Assembly (NCBI RefSeq): GCF_003008425.1
Contig: NZ_PXOQ01000006.1
Location: forward strand, 62,001 to 126,000
Direction of reading: 5' to 3'
Length of the DNA stretch: 64,000 nt
DNA from: Aurantibacter aestuarii
Lineage (GTDB): Bacteria > Bacteroidota > Bacteroidia > Flavobacteriales > Flavobacteriaceae
Part shown: positions 1 through 9,428 of the stretch, one piece after another
How the letters are laid out: every line of letters begins with the position of its first letter
How positions within the stretch are numbered: position 1 is the first letter of the stretch
Made by a program: the position numbers and the translations under genes
The notes under the pieces: model-generated
Databases searched by the model: none
What the model was told of the DNA's origin: nothing
The model's input: only the letters and a program-made list of their open reading frames with translations

Positions 1-556
1 CTACAGATTCTACAGTAACACCGTTATTTGGGATTGAAGGTGAAAAATCCTCTGAAGTTGCACTTGCAGACACCTCTTTTAAACCAAATGAATTATTAGA
101 TAAACCAACTATTTTAACTTCAGTATTTATAGCTGTATTATTGAAAGCTTTATTAGTAAATGCTGTTCTTTTAACTGTAAATGGAGAAGTGTTACTTGGT
201 GTTTCTACAACATTAGAAGCGTAACCTGCATCTAAATTTACGGCTAAGATTGGAGCCAAATACTTACTGTCTGCAGTTTGGCTTAAAACCACAACTTTAG
301 AACCCTCCTTTTCGGCAGCTTGTTTAATAGCTGATGCATAAGATTTTGCGTTGAAAGGTTTTAGGTTTGCGTTAGAAACATTTAGTACTTTATCTACACC
401 ATAAGTTCCTAATGCGGAAACATCATTAGAGTTTATTGCGATAGCGGTCACTGTTGTTCCCATTTGTTCAGCTACTGCTTTAGCGTAAGACGCTGCTTCA
501 AAAGCTGTTTTTTTAAATTTTCCGTTTTCTGATTCTGTATATACTAAAACTGACAT
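1..556 (-). CDS. etfA: Electron transfer flavoprotein subunit alpha, partial (3' end outside window)
   Basis: The first 185 residues of EtfA are visible, starting MSVLVYTESENGKFKK at an ATG complementary to 554-556 and running off the left edge without a stop. This is the N-terminal half of the alpha subunit. The C-terminal FAD-binding domain lies outside. With EtfB it forms a soluble heterodimer that carries electrons from acyl-CoA and other flavin dehydrogenases to ETF:quinone oxidoreductase. It follows etfB on the same strand after a gap of about 100 bp that holds two palindromes. The family call rests on the N-terminal sequence and the etfB neighbour. Confidence 0.93.
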   Translation of the reverse strand, partial: MSVLVYTESENGKFKKTAFEAASYAKAVAEQMGTTVTAIAINSNDVSALGTYGVDKVLNVSNANLKPFNAKSYASAIKQAAEKEGSKVVVLSQTADSKYLAPILAVNLDAGYASNVVETPSNTSPFTVKRTAFTNKAFNNTAINTEVKIVGLSNNSFGLKEVSASATSEDFSPSIPNNGVTVESV

Positions 557-570
557 CTTTATAATTTTTT

Positions 571-643
571 GTCATCCTGAACTTGTTTCAGGATCTCATT
601 AAACTTTTCTTAAATTTCCTAAGGTTCCGAAACAAGTTCGGAA
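571..643. repeat. Two small palindromes between etfB and etfA
   Basis: Stem ATCCTGAA with loop CTTGT and the matching right arm lies at 574-594, and stem TTCCGAA with loop ACAAG at 625-643. Both arms pair perfectly in each. They belong to the same type as three palindromes at 48701-48869: the loop stays CTTGT or its complement while the stems differ in a compensated way. They sit in the transcribed gap of the etfBA operon. Function is unknown. Confidence 0.75.
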
Positions 644-658
644 TTATTTAAGATGTGA

Positions 659-1405
659 CTAAATTACTTTAGCTTCGTTATGAAGTAAGTTAACTAACTC
701 GTCTAAATTATCTGCATCCACAAGTTTTACTGCGCCTTTTGGTGCTGGTTTTTCAAAACTTAAGGAGCTGGTTTCTGTTTCAGCAGATGCTGCTTCAACA
801 ACATTTAAAGGTTTCGTCCTTGCAGTCATAATCCCTCTCATGTTTGGAATACGTAAATCGTTTTCTTCCACTAAACCTTTTTGACCTGCTATAACCAATG
901 GTAAACTAGTAGAAACAGTCTCTTTTCCGCCGTCTATCTCTCTAACTGCCTTAGCGTTTGAACCATCTATTTCTAAAGAAATACAATTGGTTACAAAATT
1001 AGCATCTGTTAATTCTGCTAACATCCCTGGAACCATACCGCCATTATAGTCTATAGATTCACGACCAGCAATCACTAAATCATAGCCACCATCTTTAACA
1101 ACTTTTGCTAATTCCTTAGCAACTTGGAAACCGTCTTTTGCTTCAACATCTACCCTAATAGCATTATCTGCTCCAATAGCTAATGCTTTTCTTAATGTAG
1201 GTTCTGTTTCTTTTCCTCCAACATTTACGACATCTACGCTTGCACCTTGTTTTTCTTTAAACCACATAGCGCGTGTTAAACCAAACTCATCATTAGGATT
1301 AATAACATATTGCACACCATTAGTGTCAAACTTGGTGTCGTTTTCTGTAAAATTAATTTTTGAAGTCGTATCTGGTACGTGACTAATACATACTAAAATT
1401 TTCAT
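659..1405 (-). CDS. etfB: Electron transfer flavoprotein subunit beta
   Basis: The 248-residue protein is full length for EtfB (about 250). It begins MKILVCISHVPDT, the usual beta-subunit start, and carries the AGRESIDYNGGMVPGMLAE segment of the nucleotide-binding core. EtfB binds AMP and docks partner dehydrogenases, while FAD sits mainly in EtfA. It is the first gene of an etfB-etfA pair on the minus strand. It is divergent from pdhB, with a 205-bp shared upstream region that should hold both promoters. Nothing in the sequence looks damaged. Confidence 0.95.
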   Translation of the reverse strand: MKILVCISHVPDTTSKINFTENDTKFDTNGVQYVINPNDEFGLTRAMWFKEKQGASVDVVNVGGKETEPTLRKALAIGADNAIRVDVEAKDGFQVAKELAKVVKDGGYDLVIAGRESIDYNGGMVPGMLAELTDANFVTNCISLEIDGSNAKAVREIDGGKETVSTSLPLVIAGQKGLVEENDLRIPNMRGIMTARTKPLNVVEAASAETETSSLSFEKPAPKGAVKLVDADNLDELVNLLHNEAKVI

Positions 1406-1610
1406 AGGTTAACTTTTAATAAATTATCTGTTCTCACGCGTAAAATTCCGTTATTTTTGTAGGATTACAAAATTAATGCTGAAATAATTACGAGATTACG
1501 AAAATAAAACATTTTCAATTAATTTCCTATGCATGCATAATAAATTTTAAATAAAAGTTTAACTTATATTTTTTGATTTATCCTTATTTTCGCGTCACAA
1601 TATTTGATTT

Positions 1611-2591
1611 ATGAAGACAATTCAATTTAGAGAAGCCATTTGTGAAGCCATGAGTGAAGAAATGCGCAGAGATGAGAGCATTTATTTAATGGGGGAAGAG
1701 GTTGCTGAATATAATGGTGCTTATAAAGCGTCTAAAGGTATGCTTGATGAGTTTGGAGCAAAACGTGTTATCGATACACCAATTGCTGAGTTAGGTTTTG
1801 CTGGTATAGCAATTGGTTCTACTATGACAGGAAACCGTCCAATAGTAGAGTATATGACTTTTAATTTCTCGTTAGTTGGAATTGATCAAATTATTAATAA
1901 TGCCGCTAAAATTAGACAAATGTCTGGCGGTCAGTTTAAATGTCCTATTGTTTTTCGTGGCCCAACCGCTTCTGCGGGTCAATTAGCAGCAACACACTCT
2001 CAGGCTTTTGAGAACTGGTTTGCAAACACACCTGGTTTAAAAGTTGTAGTACCATCAAATCCTTACGATGCTAAAGGCTTATTAAAGTCGGCAATACGCG
2101 ATGACGATCCAGTAATTTTTATGGAAAGTGAGCAAATGTATGGAGATAAAGGTGAAGTGCCAGAAGGTGAATATACAATTCCTTTAGGTGTTGCCGAAAT
2201 TAAGCGCGAAGGTACCGATGTAACTATTGTATCCTTTGGTAAAATTATTAAAGAAGCTTACAAGGCTGCTGAAGAACTAGAGAAAGATGGTATCTCTTGT
2301 GAAATTATCGACTTAAGAACAGTAAGGCCATTAGATAAGAAGACAGTTTTAGAGTCTGTTAAAAAAACGAATCGTTTAGTAGTTCTTGAAGAAGCTTGGC
2401 CATTTGGAAATGTGTCAACAGAGCTAACCTATATAGTACAGTCTGAAGCATTTGATTATCTAGATGCTCCTGTTGTTAAAATTAATACAGCAGACACCCC
2501 AGCACCATATTCGCCAGTATTATTAGCGGAGTGGTTACCTAATCATGAAAGTGTGATTAAGGCTGTTAAAAAAGTAATGTATAAAAAATAA
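1611..2591 (+). CDS. pdhB: Pyruvate dehydrogenase E1 component, beta subunit
   Basis: The 326-residue protein matches the beta subunit of the alpha2beta2-type E1 (transketolase-like pyrimidine domain, then transketolase C-terminal domain). The MGEEVAEYNGAYK segment near residue 27 contains the glutamate that activates thiamine diphosphate in this family. E1 decarboxylates pyruvate and passes the acetyl group to the lipoyl arm of E2. E1 alpha and E2 are not in the window, so the complex is encoded at separate loci. A strong terminator follows at once, so the gene is probably monocistronic. The branched-chain 2-oxoacid E1 beta is a less likely alternative. Confidence 0.92.
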   Translation: MKTIQFREAICEAMSEEMRRDESIYLMGEEVAEYNGAYKASKGMLDEFGAKRVIDTPIAELGFAGIAIGSTMTGNRPIVEYMTFNFSLVGIDQIINNAAKIRQMSGGQFKCPIVFRGPTASAGQLAATHSQAFENWFANTPGLKVVVPSNPYDAKGLLKSAIRDDDPVIFMESEQMYGDKGEVPEGEYTIPLGVAEIKREGTDVTIVSFGKIIKEAYKAAEELEKDGISCEIIDLRTVRPLDKKTVLESVKKTNRLVVLEEAWPFGNVSTELTYIVQSEAFDYLDAPVVKINTADTPAPYSPVLLAEWLPNHESVIKAVKKVMYKK

Positions 2592-2613
2592 TTTATTATT
2601 TTCGTAAGCATAT

Positions 2614-2650
2614 AAGCTTCATTAACTTGTAGTTAATGAAGCTTTTTTTT
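2614..2650 (+). terminator. Rho-independent terminator after pdhB
   Basis: A perfect 14-bp stem (2614-2627 with 2631-2644) closes a TGT loop and runs into a T tract ending at 2650. Confidence 0.92.
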
Positions 2651-2665
2651 GCCTAACCCATAGCT

Positions 2666-5149
2666 ATGAAAACCTATTTTGTATTATTAATTCTTTTTTG
2701 CAGTTCGTTTCTTATGGCACAAACCAAAGTTAGTGGTTATGTCTTAGACGAAATGAACGAGCCTGTTCCATTTGCAAATGTCATATTTAAAAACTCTACA
2801 AAAGGAGTTATTACCAATGAGAATGGTAAGTTTTATATGGAGGACGACCAAACTTGGGAAACGCTTATTGTTTCTTTTGTAAGTTATGAAACTAAAGAAG
2901 TTCCTTTAAAAAAAGGGGCTAATTACGATTTAAAAATAATTTTAAAAGAAGAAGTTGCAGCTTTAAATGAGGTAGTTATTGTTACTGGGAAACAGTCCAA
3001 AAAAAATAATCCAGCGATAGATATTTTAAGAAAAATATGGGCCAATAAACGAACTAATGGTTTAAATAAATACAAACAATATCAATACGATAAATACGAA
3101 AAAGTAGAATTCGATTTAAATACTATTGACAGTGCTACTATAAAAAGTAAGCTGTTTAGAGGTATGGAATTTGTTTTTGACCAAGTTGACACCTCAAAAG
3201 TAACAGGTAAAACCTATTTGCCAATGTTTATTAATGAAGCAGCAAGTGAGGTTTATGGAGATAATATTCTTAATGAAAAAAGAGAAATCTTGCGTGGGAA
3301 TAAGAATTCTGGATTTAGTAATAATCAAACCATAATAGATTTTATAGATGATTTATATAGTGAATATGACATTTATGAAAACTATTTAAAATTTTTCGAT
3401 AAAAGTTTTACCAGTCCATTATCAAGAACAGGTATAAACACCTATAACTATGTATTAGCAGATAGTACGTTTATTGATAATAAGTGGTGTTATAACATTA
3501 TATATTATCCACGTCGAAAAAATGAGTTAACCTTTAAAGGTGATTTTTGGGTGGCAGACACCACGTTTGCTATTAAAAAAATTAATATGCAAGCGTCTAA
3601 AAGTGCTAATATAAATTGGGTTAAAGAAATTTATATCGAGCAAGAATTTGATGTTTTAAATGATTCTGTATTTCTTATTAAACGTGATTATTTTATGTCG
3701 GATTTTGCTTTCAATAAAAAAGAGGAGTCTAAAGGTATTTACGGAAAACGAACAACGCTATACGATAATTATCAATTTGATATCAAAAAGGAAAAGGATT
3801 TTTACTCTAAAAAAGTATACAGTTTCGATGAAGATCTTTATAATCAAGATGACGAGTTTTGGAATAAAAAACGTCTGGAGCAGCTAAGTAAAGATGAAAA
3901 AGGTGTTTATGTGATGCTGGATTCTCTAAAAAAAACAAAAAAATTTAAACGTTTATATAATATTGGTAGCATCTTGGCTTCTGGTTATATAGAGTTTGAT
4001 GAGCTAAATTTAGATTACGGACCTATATTTTCTACATTTGGATTTAATGAAGTTGAAGGAGTCCGACTTAGAGCAGGAGGACGTACCTATTTTGGTCAAA
4101 ACGATTTATGGCGTTTAGAAGGATTTACGGCTTATGGGTTTAGAGACAATAAGTTTAAATACGGTATTTCTGGAAAGTGGCTTTTAGATAAGAAATCCCG
4201 ATTAATTATTTCTGGTGGTAACAGGCGTGATGTTGAACAAATTGGTGCAAGTTTAACAACAAGTACAGACGTTCTAGGTCGTAGTTTAGCATCTTCGTCC
4301 GTCATTGGTACAGGAGCAAACGATAAACTAACCAATATCAATCTATCAACTTTAGCGTTAGAATTAGAACCTGCACGAAATTTTATTACGCGTTTAAGTG
4401 GTACATACAGAACCTTAGAGTCTGCATCTAAAACCTTTAGTTTAGACTATTTTAAACCGGATGGAACTATAGAGGGCGAAATACAACAATTTGAAACGAC
4501 ATTATCGCTCACTTATTTTCCAAAACGTGAAATGACTGGATTTGGTGTAGAGCGCAAAACTAAAAATGACGATTTTGCAACCTTATTTGCGCAAGTTACA
4601 AAAGGCGATGAAGGGTTTTTAGGAAGTGATTTTAATTATACTAAATACCAATTTTCTTATACACAACCTTGGGCTGTAGGAGGACTAGGACGTTTAACTT
4701 CGTCTATAGAAGCGGGGAAAACTTTTGGTCAAATTCCGTTAGGCTTAATGAGTATTGTTCCTGGAAATCAGACTTATTTTTCTATTTATAATACCTTTTC
4801 TAATCTGGATTTTTATGAATTTGTAACCGACGAGTATCTTACGCTACATTTAGAGCATAATTTTAACGGGCGTATTTTTTCAAGAATTCCTTTTCTAAAG
4901 AAGCTAAACTGGAGAGAGATTGTTGGATTTAGAGGAGTTGTAGGTGATATTTCTGATGAAAACAGAGCAATAAATGCATCAGGATTGCCTTATAATGCTC
5001 CTAATAAAGAAGCGTATTATGAATACAGTTTTGGAATCGCGAATATTTTTAAGGTTTTTAGAATAGATTTTAATTTTAGAGGTAATTACTTAGATAATCC
5101 CGATGCTAGAAAATTTGGAGTAACTGGAGCATTTGGATTTTATTTCTAA
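2666..5149 (+). CDS. DUF5686 outer-membrane protein with CarboxypepD-like domain
   Basis: The 827-residue protein begins with a signal peptide (about residues 1-19, ending LMAQ). An immunoglobulin-like CarboxypepD regulatory domain follows (about 21-105), with the typical GVITNENGKF turn. The long remainder is of the DUF5686 type, with many alternating aromatic and polar stretches like outer-membrane beta strands. The last residues, FGVTGAFGFYF, end in an aromatic as barrel proteins do. The family is common in Bacteroidota and its molecular role is unknown. It stands alone between the pdhB terminator and a lipoprotein gene. There is no TonB plug domain, so it is not a standard TonB-dependent receptor. 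Confidence 0.85.
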   Translation: MKTYFVLLILFCSSFLMAQTKVSGYVLDEMNEPVPFANVIFKNSTKGVITNENGKFYMEDDQTWETLIVSFVSYETKEVPLKKGANYDLKIILKEEVAALNEVVIVTGKQSKKNNPAIDILRKIWANKRTNGLNKYKQYQYDKYEKVEFDLNTIDSATIKSKLFRGMEFVFDQVDTSKVTGKTYLPMFINEAASEVYGDNILNEKREILRGNKNSGFSNNQTIIDFIDDLYSEYDIYENYLKFFDKSFTSPLSRTGINTYNYVLADSTFIDNKWCYNIIYYPRRKNELTFKGDFWVADTTFAIKKINMQASKSANINWVKEIYIEQEFDVLNDSVFLIKRDYFMSDFAFNKKEESKGIYGKRTTLYDNYQFDIKKEKDFYSKKVYSFDEDLYNQDDEFWNKKRLEQLSKDEKGVYVMLDSLKKTKKFKRLYNIGSILASGYIEFDELNLDYGPIFSTFGFNEVEGVRLRAGGRTYFGQNDLWRLEGFTAYGFRDNKFKYGISGKWLLDKKSRLIISGGNRRDVEQIGASLTTSTDVLGRSLASSSVIGTGANDKLTNINLSTLALELEPARNFITRLSGTYRTLESASKTFSLDYFKPDGTIEGEIQQFETTLSLTYFPKREMTGFGVERKTKNDDFATLFAQVTKGDEGFLGSDFNYTKYQFSYTQPWAVGGLGRLTSSIEAGKTFGQIPLGLMSIVPGNQTYFSIYNTFSNLDFYEFVTDEYLTLHLEHNFNGRIFSRIPFLKKLNWREIVGFRGVVGDISDENRAINASGLPYNAPNKEAYYEYSFGIANIFKVFRIDFNFRGNYLDNPDARKFGVTGAFGFYF

Positions 5150-5229
5150 ACACGAAAGTCAAAAAATTAACAAGACCTTATCATAGTTTTTTAATGATGT
5201 TGTGTAAGTTTAATAAATTCTTTTATACA

Positions 5230-6021
5230 ATGAAAAATTTATTACTACTTAGTTTTTTTATTATCTTTAGTACGTCCTGCTCTAAGGACGATGACTCAAG
5301 TTCAGCAACTAACTCTAACTCGAACAGTTCTACAAACAGTACATCCACCTCAAACAACCTTTCTGTGGGTGCTTCAGCAAATGGACTGCTTTCAGCAGAT
5401 AAATTTACAAGTATGGTCGTTGAAATTGTCTATGTGGAAGGCTTTCAACCTACAACAACTGCTGTCAATAATTTTGTGACATTCTTGAATAATAGAACAT
5501 TTAAGCCTAATGGAATTACGGTACAGCAAAGGTCTATTCCTTCACCAAACCTATCGACCTATACTATTCAGCAAATTATAGATATAGAAAATGCAAATAG
5601 AACTGCATTTAGTACAGAAAATCAAATTGCCGTTTGGGCCTATTTTTCTGATGGAGCATCTTCAGGTAATTCGGGAAATAGCGTTGTTTTAGGTACAGCA
5701 TATAAAAATACTTCATTTGTAATATTTGAAGAGACTATTCATGGGTTAAGTGATAGTGCGTTTGAGCCAGAAAGAAGTGATATAGAATCTACCGTAATAC
5801 AGCACGAATTTGGTCATATATTTGGATTAACAGATCTAGGAAGTCCTTTACAATCGCAACACGAAGACCAAGCGCATCCTAAACATTGTGATGTAGATAC
5901 TTGTTTAATGTTTTGGCAAGCAGAAACAGGTTCTGGAATTATGGGTATGGTAAGTGGAGGAAATATTCCTCAATTAGATGCGCAGTGTATTGCCGATTTA
6001 CAAGCTAATGGCGGTAAATAA
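5230..6021 (+). CDS. Metzincin-like zinc metalloprotease lipoprotein
   Basis: The start is taken at 5230, where MKNLLLLSFFIIFSTSCSK forms a lipoprotein signal with Cys at residue 17. A frame opening 36 bases upstream would put non-signal residues ahead of it. The 263-residue protein has a Ser/Asn-rich linker and then a catalytic segment: HEFGH at 192-196 and Gly at 199 give the HExxHxxG core of metzincins. Residues 219-227 read HCDVDTCLM, which matches the HC-x4-C-x-M half of the archaemetzincin signature, displaced by an insert of about 18 residues. The protease call is firm. The exact family and substrate are unknown. It is probably anchored on the outer membrane. Confidence 0.8.
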   Translation: MKNLLLLSFFIIFSTSCSKDDDSSSATNSNSNSSTNSTSTSNNLSVGASANGLLSADKFTSMVVEIVYVEGFQPTTTAVNNFVTFLNNRTFKPNGITVQQRSIPSPNLSTYTIQQIIDIENANRTAFSTENQIAVWAYFSDGASSGNSGNSVVLGTAYKNTSFVIFEETIHGLSDSAFEPERSDIESTVIQHEFGHIFGLTDLGSPLQSQHEDQAHPKHCDVDTCLMFWQAETGSGIMGMVSGGNIPQLDAQCIADLQANGGK

Positions 6022-6131
6022 AGTTTTAATGCTTTATTAAAATAGTTTCAATTAAATTTATAGGTATTCATTTTTTAAACATATTTAGATTTACTACTTT
6101 TGCAGACTTAAAAATTTATAAAATAGAGTAA

Positions 6132-6659
6132 ATGAGTCCAGCAGGTAAAGTAAGTTTTGATGCTTTGGTAGAAATTCCAAAAGGAAGTCGTAATAAATAT
6201 GAATATGATTTTGAATTAAAGAAAATACGTTTCGATCGTATGCTTTTTTCTTCAATGATGTATCCTGGAGATTATGGTTTTATACCAGAAACTCTGGCTT
6301 TAGATGGAGATCCATTAGATGTTTTAGTTTTAGGTCATGAACCAACGTTTCCAATGTGCGTAGTTGAAATTAAGCCAATTGGAGTGTTTCACATGGCTGA
6401 TGAAAAAGGTCCTGATGAAAAAATTGTATGTGTACCTGTTTCAGACCCTATTTGGAGTAAGAAAAACGATATATCAGACATTAATCCACACAGATTAGAT
6501 GAAATAACACACTTCTTTCAGGTTTATAAAGATTTAGAGAAGAAAAAAGTGGACATCGGAAGTTGGGGAGACGCAAAAGAAGCTTACGATATCGTTCAAA
6601 AATGTGTGGAACGTTACGAATCTAGTGAGCATAAAGCAAAAGGAGACTTTAAGATATAA
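6132..6659 (+). CDS. ppa: Inorganic pyrophosphatase (family I)
   Basis: The 175-residue protein is the usual length for a bacterial soluble family I pyrophosphatase, which hydrolyses PPi to two phosphates in the cytoplasm. The hallmark LDGDPLDVLVLG segment (about residues 57-68) supplies the Mg-binding aspartates, and the YPGDYGFIPETL stretch precedes it as expected. A TACTTTTG box at 6095-6102 fits the -7 element of Bacteroidota promoters. A terminator follows the gene, and the membrane pyrophosphatase gene comes next on the same strand. Confidence 0.95.
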   Translation: MSPAGKVSFDALVEIPKGSRNKYEYDFELKKIRFDRMLFSSMMYPGDYGFIPETLALDGDPLDVLVLGHEPTFPMCVVEIKPIGVFHMADEKGPDEKIVCVPVSDPIWSKKNDISDINPHRLDEITHFFQVYKDLEKKKVDIGSWGDAKEAYDIVQKCVERYESSEHKAKGDFKI

Positions 6660-6680
6660 TTGTTTCTTTATTTAATATTT

Positions 6681-6712
6681 AAGCCTTTCAAGTTTTGAAA
6701 GGCTTTTTTTTT
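6681..6712 (+). terminator. Rho-independent terminator after ppa
   Basis: An 11-bp perfect stem (6681-6691 with 6695-6705) has a 3-nt loop and is followed by a T tract. Confidence 0.92.
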
Positions 6713-6843
6713 ATCTTTTTCAGAAGTCTTAATTATTATATTCTCAATAGTTGTATTTCTATAATATGATTTTAAAAATATTTTATAAGTATTTTTGAAT
6801 TTAGTACATTAGAAGAATCTAATACTAATCAAAAATAAAATTT

Positions 6844-9333
6844 ATGGAATCATTAATGATCTACATGCCAATTCTTATGGCAGTTATTGGCTTATTATAT
6901 ATGCTAGTTAAAAAAACTTGGGTATTAAAACAAGATGCTGGAGATGGCAAAATGAAAGAAATTTCAGATTATATTTATGAAGGTGCTCTAGCGTTTCTAA
7001 AAGCCGAATATAAATTATTGGCCATTTTTGTTGTAATTGTAAGTGCTTTACTTGCAATCGTTGCGTATTTTATAGACACTACTCATTGGTTAATAGTAGT
7101 GGCGTTTATTTTTGGAGCTATATTCTCTGCATTTGCTGGAAATATTGGGATGAAAATAGCAACAAAAACGAATGTTAGAACAACTCAAGCAGCTAAAACA
7201 AGTTTGCCTAAAGCATTAAATATTTCTTTTGGTGGAGGTACGGTAATGGGTTTAGGAGTGGCAGGACTTGCTGTTCTAGGACTAACAGGTTTTTTCTTGC
7301 TTTTTTATGCTTTTTTTATGGATAGTCAATGGACGTCTACACAAGCAATGACTATTGTTTTAGAAACTTTAGCTGGTTTTTCTTTAGGAGCAGAGAGTAT
7401 TGCGCTTTTCGCGAGAGTTGGTGGAGGTATTTATACTAAAGCGGCTGATGTAGGTGCAGATTTAGTAGGTAAGGTTGAAGCGGGGATTCCAGAAGACGAC
7501 CCAAGAAACCCGGCAACTATTGCAGATAACGTTGGAGATAATGTTGGTGATGTGGCAGGTATGGGAGCCGATTTGTTTGGGAGTTACGTAGCGACTGTTC
7601 TTGCAGCTATGGTTTTAGGAAATTATGTGATAAGGGATATGGGTGGAAATATCACTGAATTTGGTTTTAGTGGTATCGGTCCAATTTTACTGCCAATGTC
7701 TATTGCTGGTGTTGGAATTATAATTTCAATTATAGGTACGCTATTAGTTAAAATTAAATCAAATGAAGCTAAAGAAGCTCAGGTTATGGGAGCTTTAAAT
7801 CTAGGTAACTGGACTTCTATAATATTAGTAGCAATATCTTGTTATGGACTTTGTATGTATATGTTGCCAGAAACCATGCGTATGAAATTTTTTGGTGAAG
7901 GCTATATTGAAATTTCATCAATGCGCGTATTCTATGCTACCTTAGTAGGTCTTTTTGTAGGCGGAGTTATTTCTTCTATTACAGAATATTATACAGGTTT
8001 AGGTAAAAAGCCAATTTTAGCTATTGTTCAAAAATCGAGTACGGGTGCAGGAACTAATATTATAGCAGGTTTAGCAACAGGAATGATTTCTACGTTTCCT
8101 TCAATATTATTATTTGCTGGAGCAATTTGGGCATCTTATGCATTGGCAGGATTTTATGGTGTGGCACTAGCAGCATCTGCAATGATGGCAACAACTGCTA
8201 TGCAATTAGCAATTGATGCATTTGGTCCTATTAGTGATAATGCTGGTGGTATTGCAGAGATGAGTGAGCAAGATCCAATAGTTAGAGAACGCACTGATAT
8301 TTTAGACTCGGTAGGAAACACTACAGCAGCCACAGGAAAAGGTTTTGCTATAGCTTCTGCAGCATTAACCTCATTAGCTCTTTTTGCAGCTTATGTGACA
8401 TTTACAGGTATTGATGGGATAAATATTTTTAAAGCACCTGTATTAGCTATGTTGTTTGTTGGAGGTATGATACCAGTGGTTTTTTCTGCATTAGCCATGA
8501 ATGCTGTAGGAAAAGCAGCTATGGAAATGGTTTATGAAGTGAGAAGACAGTTTAAGTCTATTCCAGGAATTATGGAAGGTACTGGTAAACCAGAATATGA
8601 TAAGTGCGTTGCTATTTCTACTGAAGCCTCTTTGAAGGAAATGATGTTGCCAGGTTTGTTAACTATTGGTTTCCCACTTGCAATTGCCTTTATACCATTA
8701 CTATTTGGAATGAGTCATTTGGCTATTGCTGAAATGCTTGGTGGGTACATGGCAGGTGTTACCGTAAGTGGTGTGTTATGGGCAATATTTCAAAATAACG
8801 CAGGAGGCGCTTGGGATAATGCCAAAAAATCTTTTGAAGCAGGAGTAATGATTAATGGTGAAATGACTTATAAAGGTAGTGATGCTCATAAAGCTGCTGT
8901 AACTGGAGATACTGTTGGAGATCCATTTAAAGACACTTCTGGTCCTTCCATGAATATCTTAATTAAATTAACGTGTTTAATAGGTTTAGTTATCGCTCCT
9001 ATCTTGGGTAACCATAGTGAAACCGTTATAGAAGATCGAGAAGTCAATATATTTATTGATGAAAATGGAGAGCGTACCATTTTAAAAGAAGGCGAAACCA
9101 TAAAGATTATAGATGCTGAAACTTTAAATTTAGAAAACAGTACTCAAACCTCTGTTGAAATGATTAAAAATGAGGAAAATGATCAGGTTACAGCAGAAGT
9201 GACTATCACTAAAACGTTAAACGGAAAAACCACTACAGAAAATAAAACTTTTACCGGAACAGAAGAAGAGGTTAGAGATCAACTTAAAGATGTAGAAGGC
9301 GTTAAAATAAAAATTAAAGATAAAAGCGAATAA
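6844..9333 (+). CDS. hppA: Membrane-bound ion-translocating pyrophosphatase, K+-dependent type
   Basis: The 829-residue polytopic protein couples PPi hydrolysis to Na+ or H+ export. The catalytic signature is present ([19 protein letters not shown], then [19 protein letters not shown]). The [10 protein letters not shown] segment has Ala where K+-independent enzymes have Lys, so it should need K+. Na+ or H+ cannot be told apart by eye. The last membrane segment ends near residue 722. A hydrophilic tail of about 105 residues follows, rich in Glu, Lys and Thr; with an even number of helices it would face the periplasm. A TATTTTTG box at 6790-6797 is a possible -7 element. The gene lies next to ppa. 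Confidence 0.93.
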   Translation: MESLMIYMPILMAVIGLLYMLVKKTWVLKQDAGDGKMKEISDYIYEGALAFLKAEYKLLAIFVVIVSALLAIVAYFIDTTHWLIVVAFIFGAIFSAFAGNIGMKIATKTNVRTTQAAKTSLPKALNISFGGGTVMGLGVAGLAVLGLTGFFLLFYAFFMDSQWTSTQAMTIVLETLAGFSLGAESIALFARVGGGIYTKAADVGADLVGKVEAGIPEDDPRNPATIADNVGDNVGDVAGMGADLFGSYVATVLAAMVLGNYVIRDMGGNITEFGFSGIGPILLPMSIAGVGIIISIIGTLLVKIKSNEAKEAQVMGALNLGNWTSIILVAISCYGLCMYMLPETMRMKFFGEGYIEISSMRVFYATLVGLFVGGVISSITEYYTGLGKKPILAIVQKSSTGAGTNIIAGLATGMISTFPSILLFAGAIWASYALAGFYGVALAASAMMATTAMQLAIDAFGPISDNAGGIAEMSEQDPIVRERTDILDSVGNTTAATGKGFAIASAALTSLALFAAYVTFTGIDGINIFKAPVLAMLFVGGMIPVVFSALAMNAVGKAAMEMVYEVRRQFKSIPGIMEGTGKPEYDKCVAISTEASLKEMMLPGLLTIGFPLAIAFIPLLFGMSHLAIAEMLGGYMAGVTVSGVLWAIFQNNAGGAWDNAKKSFEAGVMINGEMTYKGSDAHKAAVTGDTVGDPFKDTSGPSMNILIKLTCLIGLVIAPILGNHSETVIEDREVNIFIDENGERTILKEGETIKIIDAETLNLENSTQTSVEMIKNEENDQVTAEVTITKTLNGKTTTENKTFTGTEEEVRDQLKDVEGVKIKIKDKSE

Positions 9334-9360
9334 TAAAACATTGTTTTAAGTCTTATTCAA

Positions 9361-9389
9361 AAAAAACCATACAGTTGTATGGTTTTTTT
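9361..9389 (+). terminator. Rho-independent terminator after hppA
   Basis: Stem CCATAC/GTATGG (9367-9372 with 9377-9382) is extended by A-T pairs and followed by seven T. Confidence 0.85.
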
Positions 9390-9428
9390 ATTAATTTTAA
9401 TGTTTCATTAAATCTCTAAAAAAGTTTC

